Positions 1-9,519 of a stretch of DNA of 64,000 nucleotides are shown here, piece after piece (within the stretch, counting starts at the first letter, position 1; every line of letters begins with the position of its first letter). The DNA is taken from NCBI RefSeq assembly GCF_002584535.1, contig NZ_NUOT01000005.1:1-64000 (forward strand). The letters are read 5' to 3'. Both the position numbers and the translations under genes were made by a program. The notes under the pieces were generated by a model. It worked only from the letters and a program-made list of their open reading frames with translations. It was not told the origin of the DNA and ran no database searches. The DNA comes from Bacillus cereus. GTDB lineage: Bacteria > Bacillota > Bacilli > Bacillales > Bacillaceae_G.

Positions 1-706
1 TGAATCCCCATCAGAAGAAGAAAAGGAAAAAGCGAAGGCAAAGGCGGTAGCAGCAGCAAAAGCAAAAGCGGCAGCGCTAGCGAAACAGAAGGTATCCAAG
101 GAAGGAACAACGTCTAATGATGAAAAGGCAAAGGCGATTGCAGCGGCAAAAGCAAAGGCAGCGGCTGCTGCTAAGGCAAAAGGCGCTGTGGGCAAGAGAG
201 AAGAAGAGATGAAGCAAGAGGAACCATCTCCGAATCAGCCATATCTGGATGCTTATGTAGAGATTATTAAGGAGAAAATGGATGGAAATTCATTAGAAGA
301 TTATTATATTAATAAACTTTCGAAGGATGTACCAACACTTGTTGTTAAGCTGGAAAGGTACTACGAAGTAATGGAATTATTGCGAGGCCATGAAGGACTT
401 GCCTTTGATTATATGTCGGAGTTACATGCTACGGATTTTGTTACACATATGGAAGTGTATGTTCACTTATTTTCATATAGAAAGAAACAATCTGTCGCAG
501 TGAAGGTGAAGATGGACAGGGAGTCGCCGCGAGTAGCATCGATTGCGCCGCTATGGAGCGGGGCAGACTGGCCAGAGCGAGAAGCATATGACTTGCTTGG
601 TGTTACGTTTGAAGGGCATCCGAATTTAACGCGTATTTTAATGCCAGAAGATTGGGCTGGTCATCCGCTTCGAAAAGATTATGAACCACTCGATGTGGAG
701 GTGTAG
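1..706 (+). CDS. nuoC: NADH-quinone oxidoreductase subunit C (5' end missing)
   Basis: Subunit C (30-kDa type) of the complex I peripheral arm. The reading frame is open from base 2 to the stop at 704-706, so the start lies left of the window. An internal GTG at 188 has no good ribosome site and is not the start. The first ~65 visible residues are a low-complexity Ala/Lys/Glu-rich stretch, followed by the conserved domain: the [15 protein letters not shown] region, then [20 protein letters not shown] and the C-terminal [10 protein letters not shown] motif typical of NuoC. The long Ala/Lys-rich N-terminus is absent from the E. coli protein and appears to be a Bacillus cereus-group extension. 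It is followed 4 bases later by nuoD, in an operon reading to nuoN. Confidence 0.93.
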   Translation, partial: ESPSEEEKEKAKAKAVAAAKAKAAALAKQKVSKEGTTSNDEKAKAIAAAKAKAAAAAKAKGAVGKREEEMKQEEPSPNQPYLDAYVEIIKEKMDGNSLEDYYINKLSKDVPTLVVKLERYYEVMELLRGHEGLAFDYMSELHATDFVTHMEVYVHLFSYRKKQSVAVKVKMDRESPRVASIAPLWSGADWPEREAYDLLGVTFEGHPNLTRILMPEDWAGHPLRKDYEPLDVEV

Positions 707-710
707 CAAT

Positions 711-1811
711 ATGATCCGTACAGAAGAAATGCTTTTAAATGTAGGGCCGCAGCACCCGAGTACACACGGTGTATTTAGGCTTGTTATTAAAATTGATGGG
801 GAAATTATAAAGGAAGCTACACCTGTCATTGGTTATTTACACCGCGGAACAGAGAAAATCGCAGAGAACTTGCAGTATACACAAATTATCCCTTATACAG
901 ATCGAATGGACTATTTATCGGCGATGACGAATAACTATGTGATCTGTCACGCTGTTGAGACAATGATGGGGCTTGAGATTCCAGAGCGGGCCGAATATTT
1001 GCGAGTACTTGCGATGGAGCTTGGTCGCGTTGCGAGCCATCTCGTTTGGTGGGGAACGAATCTTCTTGATATTGGAGCGGTTAGCCCGTTTCTATATGCA
1101 TTCCGGGAGCGAGAGATGATTATTAATCTCTTAAATGAGCTCTGTGGTGCGCGGTTAACGTTCAATTATATGAGGGTAGGCGGTGTAAAGTGGGATGCCC
1201 CAGATGGCTGGATTGAAAAAGTTCGCGAGTTTGTTCCGTATATGAGAGAGCAATTGAAGGGTTATCATGATCTTGTGAGCGGAAATGAAATTTTCTTAAA
1301 ACGTGTGAAGGGCGTTGGAATATATAGCGCGGAAGATGCACTTTCTTATTCACTTAGCGGAGCAAATTTACGATGCACAGGTGTAAAGTGGGATCTTCGC
1401 AAGGATGAACCGTACTCTATTTATGACCGTTTTGATTTTGATGTTCCGGTAGGAAACGTGGGGGATGCTTGGGATCGTTATGTTTGCCGGATGGAGGAAA
1501 TTGAGGAATCCCTCAAAATTATTGAGCAGGCGGCCCGGCAATTCCCGTCAGAAGGGCCGGTGTTGGCGAAAGTGCCGAAAATTATTAAGGTGCCCAAGGG
1601 TGAGGCATTTGTCCGCATTGAGTCGCCGCGCGGAGAGATAGGCTGTTATATTGCTAGCGAAGGGAAGAAAGAGCCGTATCGCTTAAAGTTCCGCAGGCCA
1701 TCTTTCTATAACCTCCAAATTTTACCGAAGCTTTTGAAGGGTGAAAATATCGCGAACTTAATTACCATTTTAGGCGGCGTTGATATTGTACTTGGGGAGG
1801 TTGATGGGTGA
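711..1811 (+). CDS. nuoD: NADH-quinone oxidoreductase subunit D
   Basis: The 49-kDa subunit of complex I, which lines the quinone pocket. The N-terminus carries the family motif NVGPQHPSTHGVFR, whose HPSTHG loop faces quinone in characterised complexes. The C-terminus ends in LLKGENIANLITILGGVDIVLGEVDG, typical of the family. I chose ATG 711 (366 residues) because GGAGGTG lies just upstream. An earlier ATG at 681 falls inside nuoC and would add unrelated residues. The stop overlaps the nuoH start, which indicates translational coupling. nuoE, nuoF and nuoG do not lie between this gene and nuoH. Confidence 0.96.
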   Translation: MIRTEEMLLNVGPQHPSTHGVFRLVIKIDGEIIKEATPVIGYLHRGTEKIAENLQYTQIIPYTDRMDYLSAMTNNYVICHAVETMMGLEIPERAEYLRVLAMELGRVASHLVWWGTNLLDIGAVSPFLYAFREREMIINLLNELCGARLTFNYMRVGGVKWDAPDGWIEKVREFVPYMREQLKGYHDLVSGNEIFLKRVKGVGIYSAEDALSYSLSGANLRCTGVKWDLRKDEPYSIYDRFDFDVPVGNVGDAWDRYVCRMEEIEESLKIIEQAARQFPSEGPVLAKVPKIIKVPKGEAFVRIESPRGEIGCYIASEGKKEPYRLKFRRPSFYNLQILPKLLKGENIANLITILGGVDIVLGEVDG

Positions 1812-2812
1812 TGATAGAGCGCCTCTTAGAGTCATCGGCAAGTTGGACGAATTTTTTCATTTTTTTCGGATTAGCGGTGCTTTTATTATTTGCTGTCCTT
1901 GGATTTGTTACATATGGGATTTTAGCAGAGCGAAAAGTAATGGGATTTATGCAAGGACGGATAGGACCGAATCAGGTCGGCGGCAGATTTGGTTTATTGC
2001 AAACAGTTGCTGATGTTTTAAAGCTTTTATTAAAAGAAGATAGCATTCCGAAAGCTGCAGATAAGCCGCTGTTTATATTGGCACCTGTTATTGCATTCGC
2101 ACCAGCTTTTATGGTGCTTGCAGTCATTCCGTTTACAGATAAATTTCAGTTTGCAGATATCGGAGTAGGGCTTCTTTACTATATTGCTGTATCAGGGATT
2201 ACAACGATTGGTGTTGTGACCGGAGGATGGGCATCAAACAATAAATATTCACTTTTAGGCGGGATGCGTGCGGCGGCGCAGATGATTTCCTATGAGATTC
2301 CGCTTGTAATGAGCGTGATTGGCGTTGTCTTATTAGCTGGCAGTCTCAATTTAAATGAAATCGTAGCGGGGCAGGAGAAAGTTTGGTACATTTTTGCGCA
2401 GCCGATCGGTTTTGTAATTTTCTTAATTGCAGCAGTTGCAGAGCTCAACCGGACACCGTTTGACTTACCAGAGGCGGAATCAGAACTTATCTCTGGATAT
2501 CATACCGAGTATTCAGGGTTTCGCTGGGCATTCTTTATGCTCTCTGAGTACGTGTACTTCTTTGGAATGGCTTCGCTTATAACGGTGCTGTTTTTAGGAG
2601 GATGGCAGCCAATTCCGTTTCTTGGTTTTATTCCTGGTGCTGTATGGTTTGCTTTAAAGTTTAGCGCGGTAGTTTTCTTGCTTATTTGGTTCCGCGTTAC
2701 GTTTCCGCGTATCAGGGGTGATCAATTGATGGAGTTTGGCTGGAAAGTATTATTGCCAATCGCACTTGCAAATATTTTCTTAACGGCATTGATTAAGGAG
2801 TTATTCTTCTAA
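1811..2812 (+). CDS. nuoH: NADH-quinone oxidoreductase subunit H
   Basis: Membrane subunit that joins the quinone-binding arm to the proton-pumping arm. It has 333 residues with about eight hydrophobic segments. The conserved loops ERKVMGFMQGRIGPNQVGG (about residues 37-55) and ELNRTPFDLPEAESELISGYHTEYSG are diagnostic of NuoH. ATG 1811 overlaps the nuoD stop; a GTG one codon earlier (1808) is possible, and GGGGAGG at about 1793-1800 could serve either. The gene sits between nuoD and nuoI as in other bacterial nuo operons lacking the E/F/G module. Confidence 0.95.
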   Translation: MIERLLESSASWTNFFIFFGLAVLLLFAVLGFVTYGILAERKVMGFMQGRIGPNQVGGRFGLLQTVADVLKLLLKEDSIPKAADKPLFILAPVIAFAPAFMVLAVIPFTDKFQFADIGVGLLYYIAVSGITTIGVVTGGWASNNKYSLLGGMRAAAQMISYEIPLVMSVIGVVLLAGSLNLNEIVAGQEKVWYIFAQPIGFVIFLIAAVAELNRTPFDLPEAESELISGYHTEYSGFRWAFFMLSEYVYFFGMASLITVLFLGGWQPIPFLGFIPGAVWFALKFSAVVFLLIWFRVTFPRIRGDQLMEFGWKVLLPIALANIFLTALIKELFF

Positions 2813-2837
2813 TCTATGAGGGAGGTGCCAGTAAGAT

Positions 2838-3257
2838 ATGAAAGGGCTATTTAAAGGTTTAAAATATACGCTTAGCAACTTAAGTAAGAAAAAAGTAACG
2901 TACGATTATCCCAATCAACCATTACCACTACCAGATCGCTTCCGAGGGATTCAAAAATTCTATCCAGAAAAATGCATTGTTTGTAACCAATGTTCTAACA
3001 TTTGTCCAACTGATTGTATTCAACTAACAGGGAAGAAGCATCCAGACCCTACGAAAAAAGGGAAAATCATTGATACGTATGATATTAACTTTGAAATTTG
3101 TATTCTTTGCGATTTATGTACAGAGGTTTGCCCAACTGAGGCCATTGTTATGACAAACAATTTCGAGTTAGCGGAGTATTCGCGTGATGATTTGTTTAAA
3201 AATTTGCAGTGGCTCGATGAAAATGATGAGAACGTCAGAAAGGAGAATAAAGCATGA
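2838..3257 (+). CDS. nuoI: NADH-quinone oxidoreductase subunit I
   Basis: Ferredoxin-like subunit carrying the two [4Fe-4S] clusters that pass electrons toward the quinone site. Both cluster motifs are complete: CIVCNQCSNICPTDC and CILCDLCTEVCPTEA, each CxxCxxCxxxCP. The protein has 139 residues and a short basic N-terminus. A GGGAGG ribosome site precedes ATG 2838. The gene overlaps nuoJ by 4 bases (ATGA), so translation of the two is probably coupled. Confidence 0.95.
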   Translation: MKGLFKGLKYTLSNLSKKKVTYDYPNQPLPLPDRFRGIQKFYPEKCIVCNQCSNICPTDCIQLTGKKHPDPTKKGKIIDTYDINFEICILCDLCTEVCPTEAIVMTNNFELAEYSRDDLFKNLQWLDENDENVRKENKA

Positions 3258-3778
3258 GCGGCGATTTGATAGCGTTTTTTATATTGTCCTTAACGGCGAT
3301 TATCGGTGGTATCCTTATGCTGAACTTAACGAAAGTCATGCATATGATGCTCGCCCTTGTGTTTACGTTTCTTAGCATTGCGGGATTGTATTTTCTATTA
3401 TCAGCGGAGTTTGTTGGGGTCACACAAATTTTAATTTATTCCGGAGCAATTACGATTATTATGATTTTCGGTATTATGCTAACGAAGCATGACGCTGAAA
3501 GTGAATCTAGTTTTAGTTTTCGTAAGTTGCTTATCTTCCTCGCAGTAGTAGCGTTTGGCGCGGTAATGTACTTTGCTGTTAATAATATAGATTTTACAAA
3601 TCGAAATGTACAAGGAAGTTTACCGCTTCATGAACAAAATACACTTCAAATTGGTACACTTTTGTATTCGAAATATGTTATTCCATTTGAATTAACGTCG
3701 GTTATTTTGCTTGTTGCGCTTGTTGGGGCAATTGTACTTGCGAAGAAGGATGAGAAAGAGGGGGATTCCAATGAGTAG
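3254..3778 (+). CDS. nuoJ: NADH-quinone oxidoreductase subunit J
   Basis: Small membrane subunit of complex I with 174 residues and about five hydrophobic helices. The segment [18 protein letters not shown] corresponds to the third helix of NuoJ, which carries the pi-bulge in solved structures. The start overlaps the nuoI stop and the 3' end overlaps nuoK. The polar C-terminus ([11 protein letters not shown]) is usual for Bacillus NuoJ. Confidence 0.93.
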   Translation: MSGDLIAFFILSLTAIIGGILMLNLTKVMHMMLALVFTFLSIAGLYFLLSAEFVGVTQILIYSGAITIIMIFGIMLTKHDAESESSFSFRKLLIFLAVVAFGAVMYFAVNNIDFTNRNVQGSLPLHEQNTLQIGTLLYSKYVIPFELTSVILLVALVGAIVLAKKDEKEGDSNE

Positions 3779-4085
3779 TGTTCCAGTTGCCGCCTACTTA
3801 GCTCTTGCTATTATTCTGTTTTGCATCGGCTTATTCGGGGCTTTAACAAAGCGGAATACGGTCATTGTCTTAATTTGTATTGAACTGATGTTAAATGCGG
3901 CGAACTTAAACCTAGTCGCTTTTAGTAAATTAGGCTTTTTTCCGAACTTAACAGGACAAATTTTTTCACTGTTTACGATGTCCGTTGCGGCAGCGGAAGC
4001 AGCAGTCGGACTTGCGATATTAATTGCGTTATATCGTAAGCATGCAACCGTTAACGTAGATGAAATGGATTCGCTTAAAGGTTAA
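3771..4085 (+). CDS. nuoK: NADH-quinone oxidoreductase subunit K
   Basis: Subunit related to MrpC, with 104 residues and three transmembrane helices. The proton-path glutamates lie in the conserved segments [19 protein letters not shown] and [15 protein letters not shown] 3771 follows GAGGGGG at about 3758-3766 and gives the usual family length of about 100 residues. An upstream in-frame codon at 3711 would add an arginine-rich tail inside nuoJ and is rejected. Confidence 0.95.
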   Translation: MSSVPVAAYLALAIILFCIGLFGALTKRNTVIVLICIELMLNAANLNLVAFSKLGFFPNLTGQIFSLFTMSVAAAEAAVGLAILIALYRKHATVNVDEMDSLKG

Positions 4086-4112
4086 TTGTGACCAAAAAGG
4101 GGGAAGGAAACA

Positions 4113-5972
4113 ATGATCGATTATGCATGGCTCATACCGCTTTTCCCGCTTGCCTCGTTTTTTTTGCTCATTATATTTGGGGGGAAATTGAGAGAAGGAA
4201 GCAGCTGGCTTGGTATCTTTCTCACATTTCTTTCCTTTGTGGGTGCGGCGACTGTATTAATAGAACGGTTTTCATCAGAAACAGTAAAACATCAGTGGTT
4301 ATGGCTCCGAATTGGTGATGTGGATCTTTCATTTGGCTTTGAGATTAACGCATTAAATGCTTTGATGCTTTTTATTGTAACGCTCGTTAGCTTCCTCGTG
4401 CATGTGTATTCGAAAGGGTATATGCATGATAATGAGAGGTTACCTATCTTTTATGCATATTTAGGGCTCTTTACATTTGCGATGCTTGGGCTTGTCATCT
4501 CGACGAATTTATTGCAGCTCTATATATTTTGGGAATTAGTTGGACTTGGCTCGTTTTTATTAATTGGGTTCTATTTCTTTAAAGAAGAAGCAAAGTTGGC
4601 GGCGAAGAAGGCGTTTATTATGACGCGTATTGGGGATGTAGGCTTATTTATCGGGATGATTTTACTTTTCTGGCAAGCTGGTAGTTTTGAGTACGACGCT
4701 ATCTTTAAAGCAATGAAAATGGGAGACGTATCACCTACCATGATTACGCTCACGGCAATTTTAATTTTTATCGGTGCCATGGGGAAATCAGGTCAGTTTC
4801 CGCTTCATACGTGGCTTCCGGATGCGATGGAAGGACCAACACCAGTATCAGCACTCATTCACGCGGCGACGATGGTCGCGGCAGGTGTGTACTTAGTGGC
4901 AACGATGTTTCCGCTATTTTCTGCAAGTCCTGTAGCGATGCAAACAGTCGCGGTTGTCGGTGCCTTTACCGCAATCTTTGCCGCGTCCATCGGCCTCGTA
5001 CAAACGGATATAAAAAGAGTCCTCGCATATTCAACAGTCAGCCAGCTGGGCTATATGATGCTCGCGCTTGGCTCGGCAGGGTATGTGGCCGGGGTCTTTC
5101 ATTTAACGACACATGCTTTCTTTAAAGCGTTACTTTTTTTAGCGGCAGGAAGCGTGATTCATGCGGTGCATACGCAAAACATTAATGAAATGGGCGGATT
5201 ACAGAAAAAAATGAAAGTGACGGGGCTACTCTTCTTAATCGGCACGCTAGCAATTAGTGGTGTCCCGCTCCTCTCAGGTTTTTTTAGTAAGGATGAAATT
5301 TTGGTAGCGACGTGGGTGCACGGCAATTATGTGTTGTTTGTCCTTGCGGTTCTGGCGGCCTTCCTAACGGCGTTTTACATGTTTCGGTTATACTTTCTTG
5401 TCTTTACAGGAGAGGCGAAGAAAGAAGATGTGCGTGAATCTCCGCGCGTTATGACATTTCCAATGATTGTCCTTGGTGTTCTCGCAGTTTTGGCAGGTTA
5501 CATCAATACGCCATGGTTTGGAACATTCCTTGGTGACTGGCTTACGAAGGATATTCCGTTTCAAGTAGAGCAAAGCCATGGCCCGGTGTGGATTATGATT
5601 GTTGCGACACTCGTTTCGCTTGCTGGCATTCTCTTGGCATATCTCATCTATGGGAAACGATCCATCTCTCGAGACTGGGCTGGCGGAAAAGAAACCGTGC
5701 TATATAGTCTCTTAAAGGAAAAATATTATGTAGATGAAATATATAACGTAACTGTGCTCCCGCTCGTTAAAGGAATCGCTTATGTGCTTCGCTTATGTGA
5801 AGTATATATTGTGGAAGGGATCGCTCAGTTAATTGGGCGTATTGTGAAAGGAACGAGCAACGTGGGTTCTAAACTTCAAAATGGAAACGTACAAGTATAC
5901 GGAACCGTTATGGCTGTTTCTTTAGCGGCATTAGTTGTCATTCTGTTATATACAGGGGGGTATTGGCAATGA
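4113..5972 (+). CDS. nuoL: NADH-quinone oxidoreductase subunit L
   Basis: Largest antiporter-like proton-pumping subunit (619 residues) of the complex I membrane arm. Family motifs seen include YIFWELVGLGSFLLIGFYF with the key Glu in helix 5, GAMGKSGQFPLHTWLPDAMEGPTPVSALIHAATMV (Lys and His in helices 7-8), and VQTDIKRVLAYSTVSQLGYM. The C-terminal ~100 residues are the lateral-helix region. The ATG follows GGGGGAAGG. The gene ends in an ATGA overlap with nuoM. Confidence 0.96.
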   Translation: MIDYAWLIPLFPLASFFLLIIFGGKLREGSSWLGIFLTFLSFVGAATVLIERFSSETVKHQWLWLRIGDVDLSFGFEINALNALMLFIVTLVSFLVHVYSKGYMHDNERLPIFYAYLGLFTFAMLGLVISTNLLQLYIFWELVGLGSFLLIGFYFFKEEAKLAAKKAFIMTRIGDVGLFIGMILLFWQAGSFEYDAIFKAMKMGDVSPTMITLTAILIFIGAMGKSGQFPLHTWLPDAMEGPTPVSALIHAATMVAAGVYLVATMFPLFSASPVAMQTVAVVGAFTAIFAASIGLVQTDIKRVLAYSTVSQLGYMMLALGSAGYVAGVFHLTTHAFFKALLFLAAGSVIHAVHTQNINEMGGLQKKMKVTGLLFLIGTLAISGVPLLSGFFSKDEILVATWVHGNYVLFVLAVLAAFLTAFYMFRLYFLVFTGEAKKEDVRESPRVMTFPMIVLGVLAVLAGYINTPWFGTFLGDWLTKDIPFQVEQSHGPVWIMIVATLVSLAGILLAYLIYGKRSISRDWAGGKETVLYSLLKEKYYVDEIYNVTVLPLVKGIAYVLRLCEVYIVEGIAQLIGRIVKGTSNVGSKLQNGNVQVYGTVMAVSLAALVVILLYTGGYWQ

Positions 5973-7471
5973 ATGCATTATTATTATCGTTTTTTATTTT
6001 TTCTCCGCTTCTAGGGATTCTCTTACTTACATTAACGCCGAAAACGGAAGTGCGTGCAATGCGAGGCCTCGGTTTGTTCGGAACAATTCTTCCGCTTGGC
6101 ATCGCGATTGTTTTAGCTAGTACATACGCTTCCGGAAAGAGCTTAACGATTTTTGCTGAAAAGGTGAAATGGATTCAATTTGGAAGCTTTTCGCAAGTAG
6201 ATGAAAAGTTGTTTTCTATTTACTATGAACTTGGTATCGATGGTTTTTCGCTTGTGATGATGATACTTACAGCACTTTTAGCAACACTTGCGGCGATAGC
6301 TGCCTTTTCCATTCAAAAAAATATAAAAGGTTTTTACATGCTCCTACTAACACTTGAAATTGGGATGCTTGGTGTCTTTGCAGCCGAAAATTTACTTCTC
6401 TTCTTTGTCTTCTTTGAACTCACACTACCACCGATGTTTTTGCTTATCGGAAAGTGGGGGAAATTGAACAGTGAAAAAGCTTCCTATAGTTATTTGATTT
6501 ATAACGGAATTGGATCAGCAATTTTACTCATTGTTTTCTCTATCCTCTTTGCAAAAACAGGTACAACAAATATTACAGAGTTAAAAGATATTTTGACTGG
6601 AGCGGAAACGACGCTCCTAGGCGATATTTCAAATTCATTGCAGCTCGGTTTATTTATTGCACTTATGATTGCCTTTGCCATTAAACTGCCGGTCTTTCCT
6701 TTGCATCGCTGGATGGTGAATGTGCATGTAGAAGCCCATCCTGCAGTGGTGATGCTCCACGCGGGTGTTCTGCTCAAGATCGGAGCATACGGTATCATTC
6801 GTTTTGGGAAAGGGCTATTCCCGGAGCAGTTTCATGACTTTGCGATGCTTATAGCGATTTTAGGAGTAATCAACTTGCTGTACGGTGCTTTTCTAGCGAT
6901 GATTCAAACCGATTTTCGAAAGGTACTTGCCTACTCCAGTATTTCGCATATGGGAATTGTGTTAATGGGGATTGGGGCACTGAATGCAGCTGGCATGAAG
7001 GGAGCGCTATTTCAAGTTATATCTCACGGTTTAATTGCAGCGTTACTATTTTGCTTACTCGGTATGATTGAACGGCGCTTTGATACTTCTGATATTACGA
7101 AGCTTGGTGGACTCGCAAAACAAGTTCCGGTGCTAAGTGGTTTTTTATTAGCAGGAAGTATGGCTTCGCTTGGCCTCCCAGGAATGTCTGGGTTTGTTGG
7201 TGAGTTTCTTGCGTTCCTCGGATTATTTCAGGGGAAGCAGGTAATCGCAGCAATTGGTGCGCTCGGCATTATTTTAACAGCGGTATATGTCTTAAGGGCT
7301 ACGCTTCAAGTGACATTTGGAAAGAAGGAATTGGAAGCGCGGCCGGATGTTCGCGGCTGGGAATACATTCCGCTTGTGTTATTACTCACTTGTATTATCG
7401 CAATTGGTGTTATGCCAGAACTGTTAGGAACGCCGCTGCAATACACTGTGAAAATATTGGGGGTGAGATAG
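5969..7471 (+). CDS. nuoM: NADH-quinone oxidoreductase subunit M
   Basis: Second antiporter-like subunit (500 residues). It carries the proton_antipo_M core with FFVFFELTLPPMFLLIG (conserved Glu), IKLPVFPLHRWMVNVHVEAHPAVVMLHAGVLLKIG and IQTDFRKVLAYSSISHMG. ATG 5969 overlaps the nuoL stop by 4 bases; a TTG two codons upstream is less likely. It is immediately followed, one base after the stop, by nuoN. Confidence 0.95.
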   Translation: MNALLLSFFIFSPLLGILLLTLTPKTEVRAMRGLGLFGTILPLGIAIVLASTYASGKSLTIFAEKVKWIQFGSFSQVDEKLFSIYYELGIDGFSLVMMILTALLATLAAIAAFSIQKNIKGFYMLLLTLEIGMLGVFAAENLLLFFVFFELTLPPMFLLIGKWGKLNSEKASYSYLIYNGIGSAILLIVFSILFAKTGTTNITELKDILTGAETTLLGDISNSLQLGLFIALMIAFAIKLPVFPLHRWMVNVHVEAHPAVVMLHAGVLLKIGAYGIIRFGKGLFPEQFHDFAMLIAILGVINLLYGAFLAMIQTDFRKVLAYSSISHMGIVLMGIGALNAAGMKGALFQVISHGLIAALLFCLLGMIERRFDTSDITKLGGLAKQVPVLSGFLLAGSMASLGLPGMSGFVGEFLAFLGLFQGKQVIAAIGALGIILTAVYVLRATLQVTFGKKELEARPDVRGWEYIPLVLLLTCIIAIGVMPELLGTPLQYTVKILGVR

Positions 7472-7472
7472 G

Positions 7473-8993
7473 ATGGATATGAATACATTACTTGGTTTAT
7501 CTTGGCATTTAATGGTACCGGAATTCATCATTCTTGGGGCGGCCATCCTTCTCTCGCTTTTTGATTTATTTCTAAAGTTTGATCGTAAGTATTTAGGGAT
7601 TGGAGCGATTGTATCAGCGGTGCTATCACTAATAGCGTTAATTACATTGTATAGTGAACCGGCTGGAGACATTTTAAGTGGTTCGTTTGTACTAGATGGG
7701 TTTTCAAAAGGTTTTAAAACATTACTATTAATTGGAGCGATTCTCATCTTGTTTGTGGCGATGAGTGATGATAAAAAAGAGCCGATTCAAGATAAGGGAG
7801 AATACTATTACTTATTTTTAATGGCAGTTCTCGGGGCGATGTTCATGGCATCTAGCGTTGATTTTATTACGCTCTTTATTGGTCTAGAGTTGTTGTCATT
7901 GTCTTCGTACATTTTAGTAGGGATTCGAAAGAAAAATCGTGCTTCGAATGAAGCAGCAATGAAATATGTCATTAATGGCGGAATTGCCACGGCTATCACT
8001 CTCTTTGGAATGAGCTATTTATATGGTATTACGGGATCGACTAATATTCTGGGTATGCAGGAAGTTCTCATGCAAGGTGTAGATGGAAGTATTGGACTTT
8101 TGCTATCGCTTGCTTTTTTGCTTCTGTTTGTTGGGTTATCCTTTAAAATTGCGACAGTACCGTTTTATATGTGGGCACCGGATGTATATGAAGGGGCCGC
8201 AGCACCTGTTACAGCTTTCCTTGGGACAATCTCTAAAATCGCCGGCTTTATTATGATGATAAGATTGTTTTTCATGGTATTCGGTGGCATACCGGTTCAT
8301 GGAAGTGAGCAATCCATATTCGGTAATATGAGCGTATATATCGCCGTGCTCGCTATTATTACAATGATTATCGGTAATATCGTGGCGCTAAAGCAATACA
8401 ATGTAAAACGGTTATTTGCCTATTCTGGCATAGCGCATGCTGGATATTTACTTGTTCCGCTTGTAGCGTTATCGCCATTTACAATGGATAGTATGTGGTT
8501 TTATATGTTGGCATACGTGTTAATGAATATAGGAGCTTTTGCAGTCATCCATGGGTTAATCTTACAAAGTGGAAAGGGAAATTTAACAATTTTCGCAGGT
8601 TTATACAAACGTTCTCCGTTTGTTTCTGTAGCGATGACTATTTTTATTCTGTCTTTGGCAGGAATTCCAGGAACAGCGGGCTTTATCGGAAAGATTAATA
8701 TTTTCTTAAGCGCCTTTACAGCTAGTCCAGCTCATTACGTACTAGCATCAGTCATGATGGGCACAACGGTTATCTCATTTGTATATTACTTCCGTATTTT
8801 GCAGCAAATGTTCTTTCGAAAGAGCAGTGAAGAAAAGCAGGTAAACCTACCGATCAATTTGAAGGTCGTCATTAGTTTTTGTGCAATTTCAATCGTATTA
8901 CTCGGGATTCTACCGACGATTGGCTACAATTTCTTTTATGAATATTTTCCACTCATGAAAGATTTCTTCTTTACGGGGAACGTGGTACAATAG
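7473..8993 (+). CDS. nuoN: NADH-quinone oxidoreductase subunit N
   Basis: Third antiporter-like subunit (506 residues) and the last gene of the operon. Conserved segments are FIGLELLSLSSYILVGIRK (Glu of helix 5), SFKIATVPFYMWAPDVYEGAAAPVTAFLGTISKIAG, and LKQYNVKRLFAYSGIAHAGYLL. ATG 7473 lies 1 base after nuoM; a second ATG at 7479 is possible. A strong Rho-independent terminator 8 bases downstream closes the operon, and no NADH dehydrogenase module genes follow. Confidence 0.95.
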   Translation: MDMNTLLGLSWHLMVPEFIILGAAILLSLFDLFLKFDRKYLGIGAIVSAVLSLIALITLYSEPAGDILSGSFVLDGFSKGFKTLLLIGAILILFVAMSDDKKEPIQDKGEYYYLFLMAVLGAMFMASSVDFITLFIGLELLSLSSYILVGIRKKNRASNEAAMKYVINGGIATAITLFGMSYLYGITGSTNILGMQEVLMQGVDGSIGLLLSLAFLLLFVGLSFKIATVPFYMWAPDVYEGAAAPVTAFLGTISKIAGFIMMIRLFFMVFGGIPVHGSEQSIFGNMSVYIAVLAIITMIIGNIVALKQYNVKRLFAYSGIAHAGYLLVPLVALSPFTMDSMWFYMLAYVLMNIGAFAVIHGLILQSGKGNLTIFAGLYKRSPFVSVAMTIFILSLAGIPGTAGFIGKINIFLSAFTASPAHYVLASVMMGTTVISFVYYFRILQQMFFRKSSEEKQVNLPINLKVVISFCAISIVLLGILPTIGYNFFYEYFPLMKDFFFTGNVVQ

Positions 8994-9000
8994 TGACAAT

Positions 9001-9034
9001 AAAAAGTGTAGAGTTACCGCTCTACGCTTTTTAT
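9001..9034 (+). terminator. terminator of the nuo operon
   Basis: A 13-bp stem (AAAAAGTGTAGAG pairing with CTCTACGCTTTTT, one G-U pair) encloses the 6-base loop TTACCG and ends in a T run. It starts 7 bases after the nuoN stop. Confidence 0.92.
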
Positions 9035-9091
9035 TGTGGAGCAAGAAGCTTTTATCTTTCACGAATGTGATGCGTAGGTAAAGTAAATTCT

Positions 9092-9144
9092 AATAGGTAG
9101 TTCTTCTCTAGCAATTTCGGAGAGAAAACTTTATACTACCTATT
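9092..9144. repeat. two-step inverted repeat between nuoN and ywzB
   Basis: Outer arms AATAGGTAGT (9092-9101) and ACTACCTATT (9135-9144) are perfectly complementary. Inside them TTCTCT (9104-9109) pairs with AGAGAA (9121-9126). There is no T run on either side, so it is not an obvious terminator. It could be an RNA structure or an operator upstream of ywzB; no function can be assigned. Confidence 0.55.
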
Positions 9145-9230
9145 TGAGCGTGAAAAAGTGTGGTTTCCATTTGTATGGGATCGTTTTGCATCCTAAGTGA
9201 TGGCAAGCCAAACAAAAGGAGTCGATTTTT

Positions 9231-9467
9231 TTGGCGCAGCTTTTAGGGCAACAAGCACTGATTGCGATTGTTTCGCATTTATTGTTTATTACCATTACAT
9301 GGTGGGCCTTACAAGGTATCCATATCGAACGCCTGATGAAATCTGGAAAGGTAATGCAGACGAGGATTTTGCTTATTCTTGTTACGATTGCAATCGGTAC
9401 ATCTGTCAGCAACTTTTTTCTTGATTATTTAGGGTATTCGAAGAGTTTAACGTATTTAGTAAAGTAA
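9231..9467 (+). CDS. ywzB: DUF1146-family small membrane protein
   Basis: A 78-residue protein with two hydrophobic segments (about residues 10-30 and 45-65), matching the DUF1146/YwzB family found upstream of ywmB and murA in Bacillus. The start is TTG 9231, supported by AAAAGGAG at 9214-9221. Function is unknown in the family. Position supports the name: B. subtilis also has ywzB next to ywmB-murAA-spoIID. Confidence 0.85.
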   Translation: MAQLLGQQALIAIVSHLLFITITWWALQGIHIERLMKSGKVMQTRILLILVTIAIGTSVSNFFLDYLGYSKSLTYLVK

Positions 9468-9519
9468 TTGTATAGAACCTCATATCTCCGTTAACAATGG
9501 GGATAGGAGGGGATGAACC

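Noticed and set aside
188-706. GTG 188 as the start of nuoC
   Set aside because: The frame is open to the left edge and no ribosome site precedes 188.
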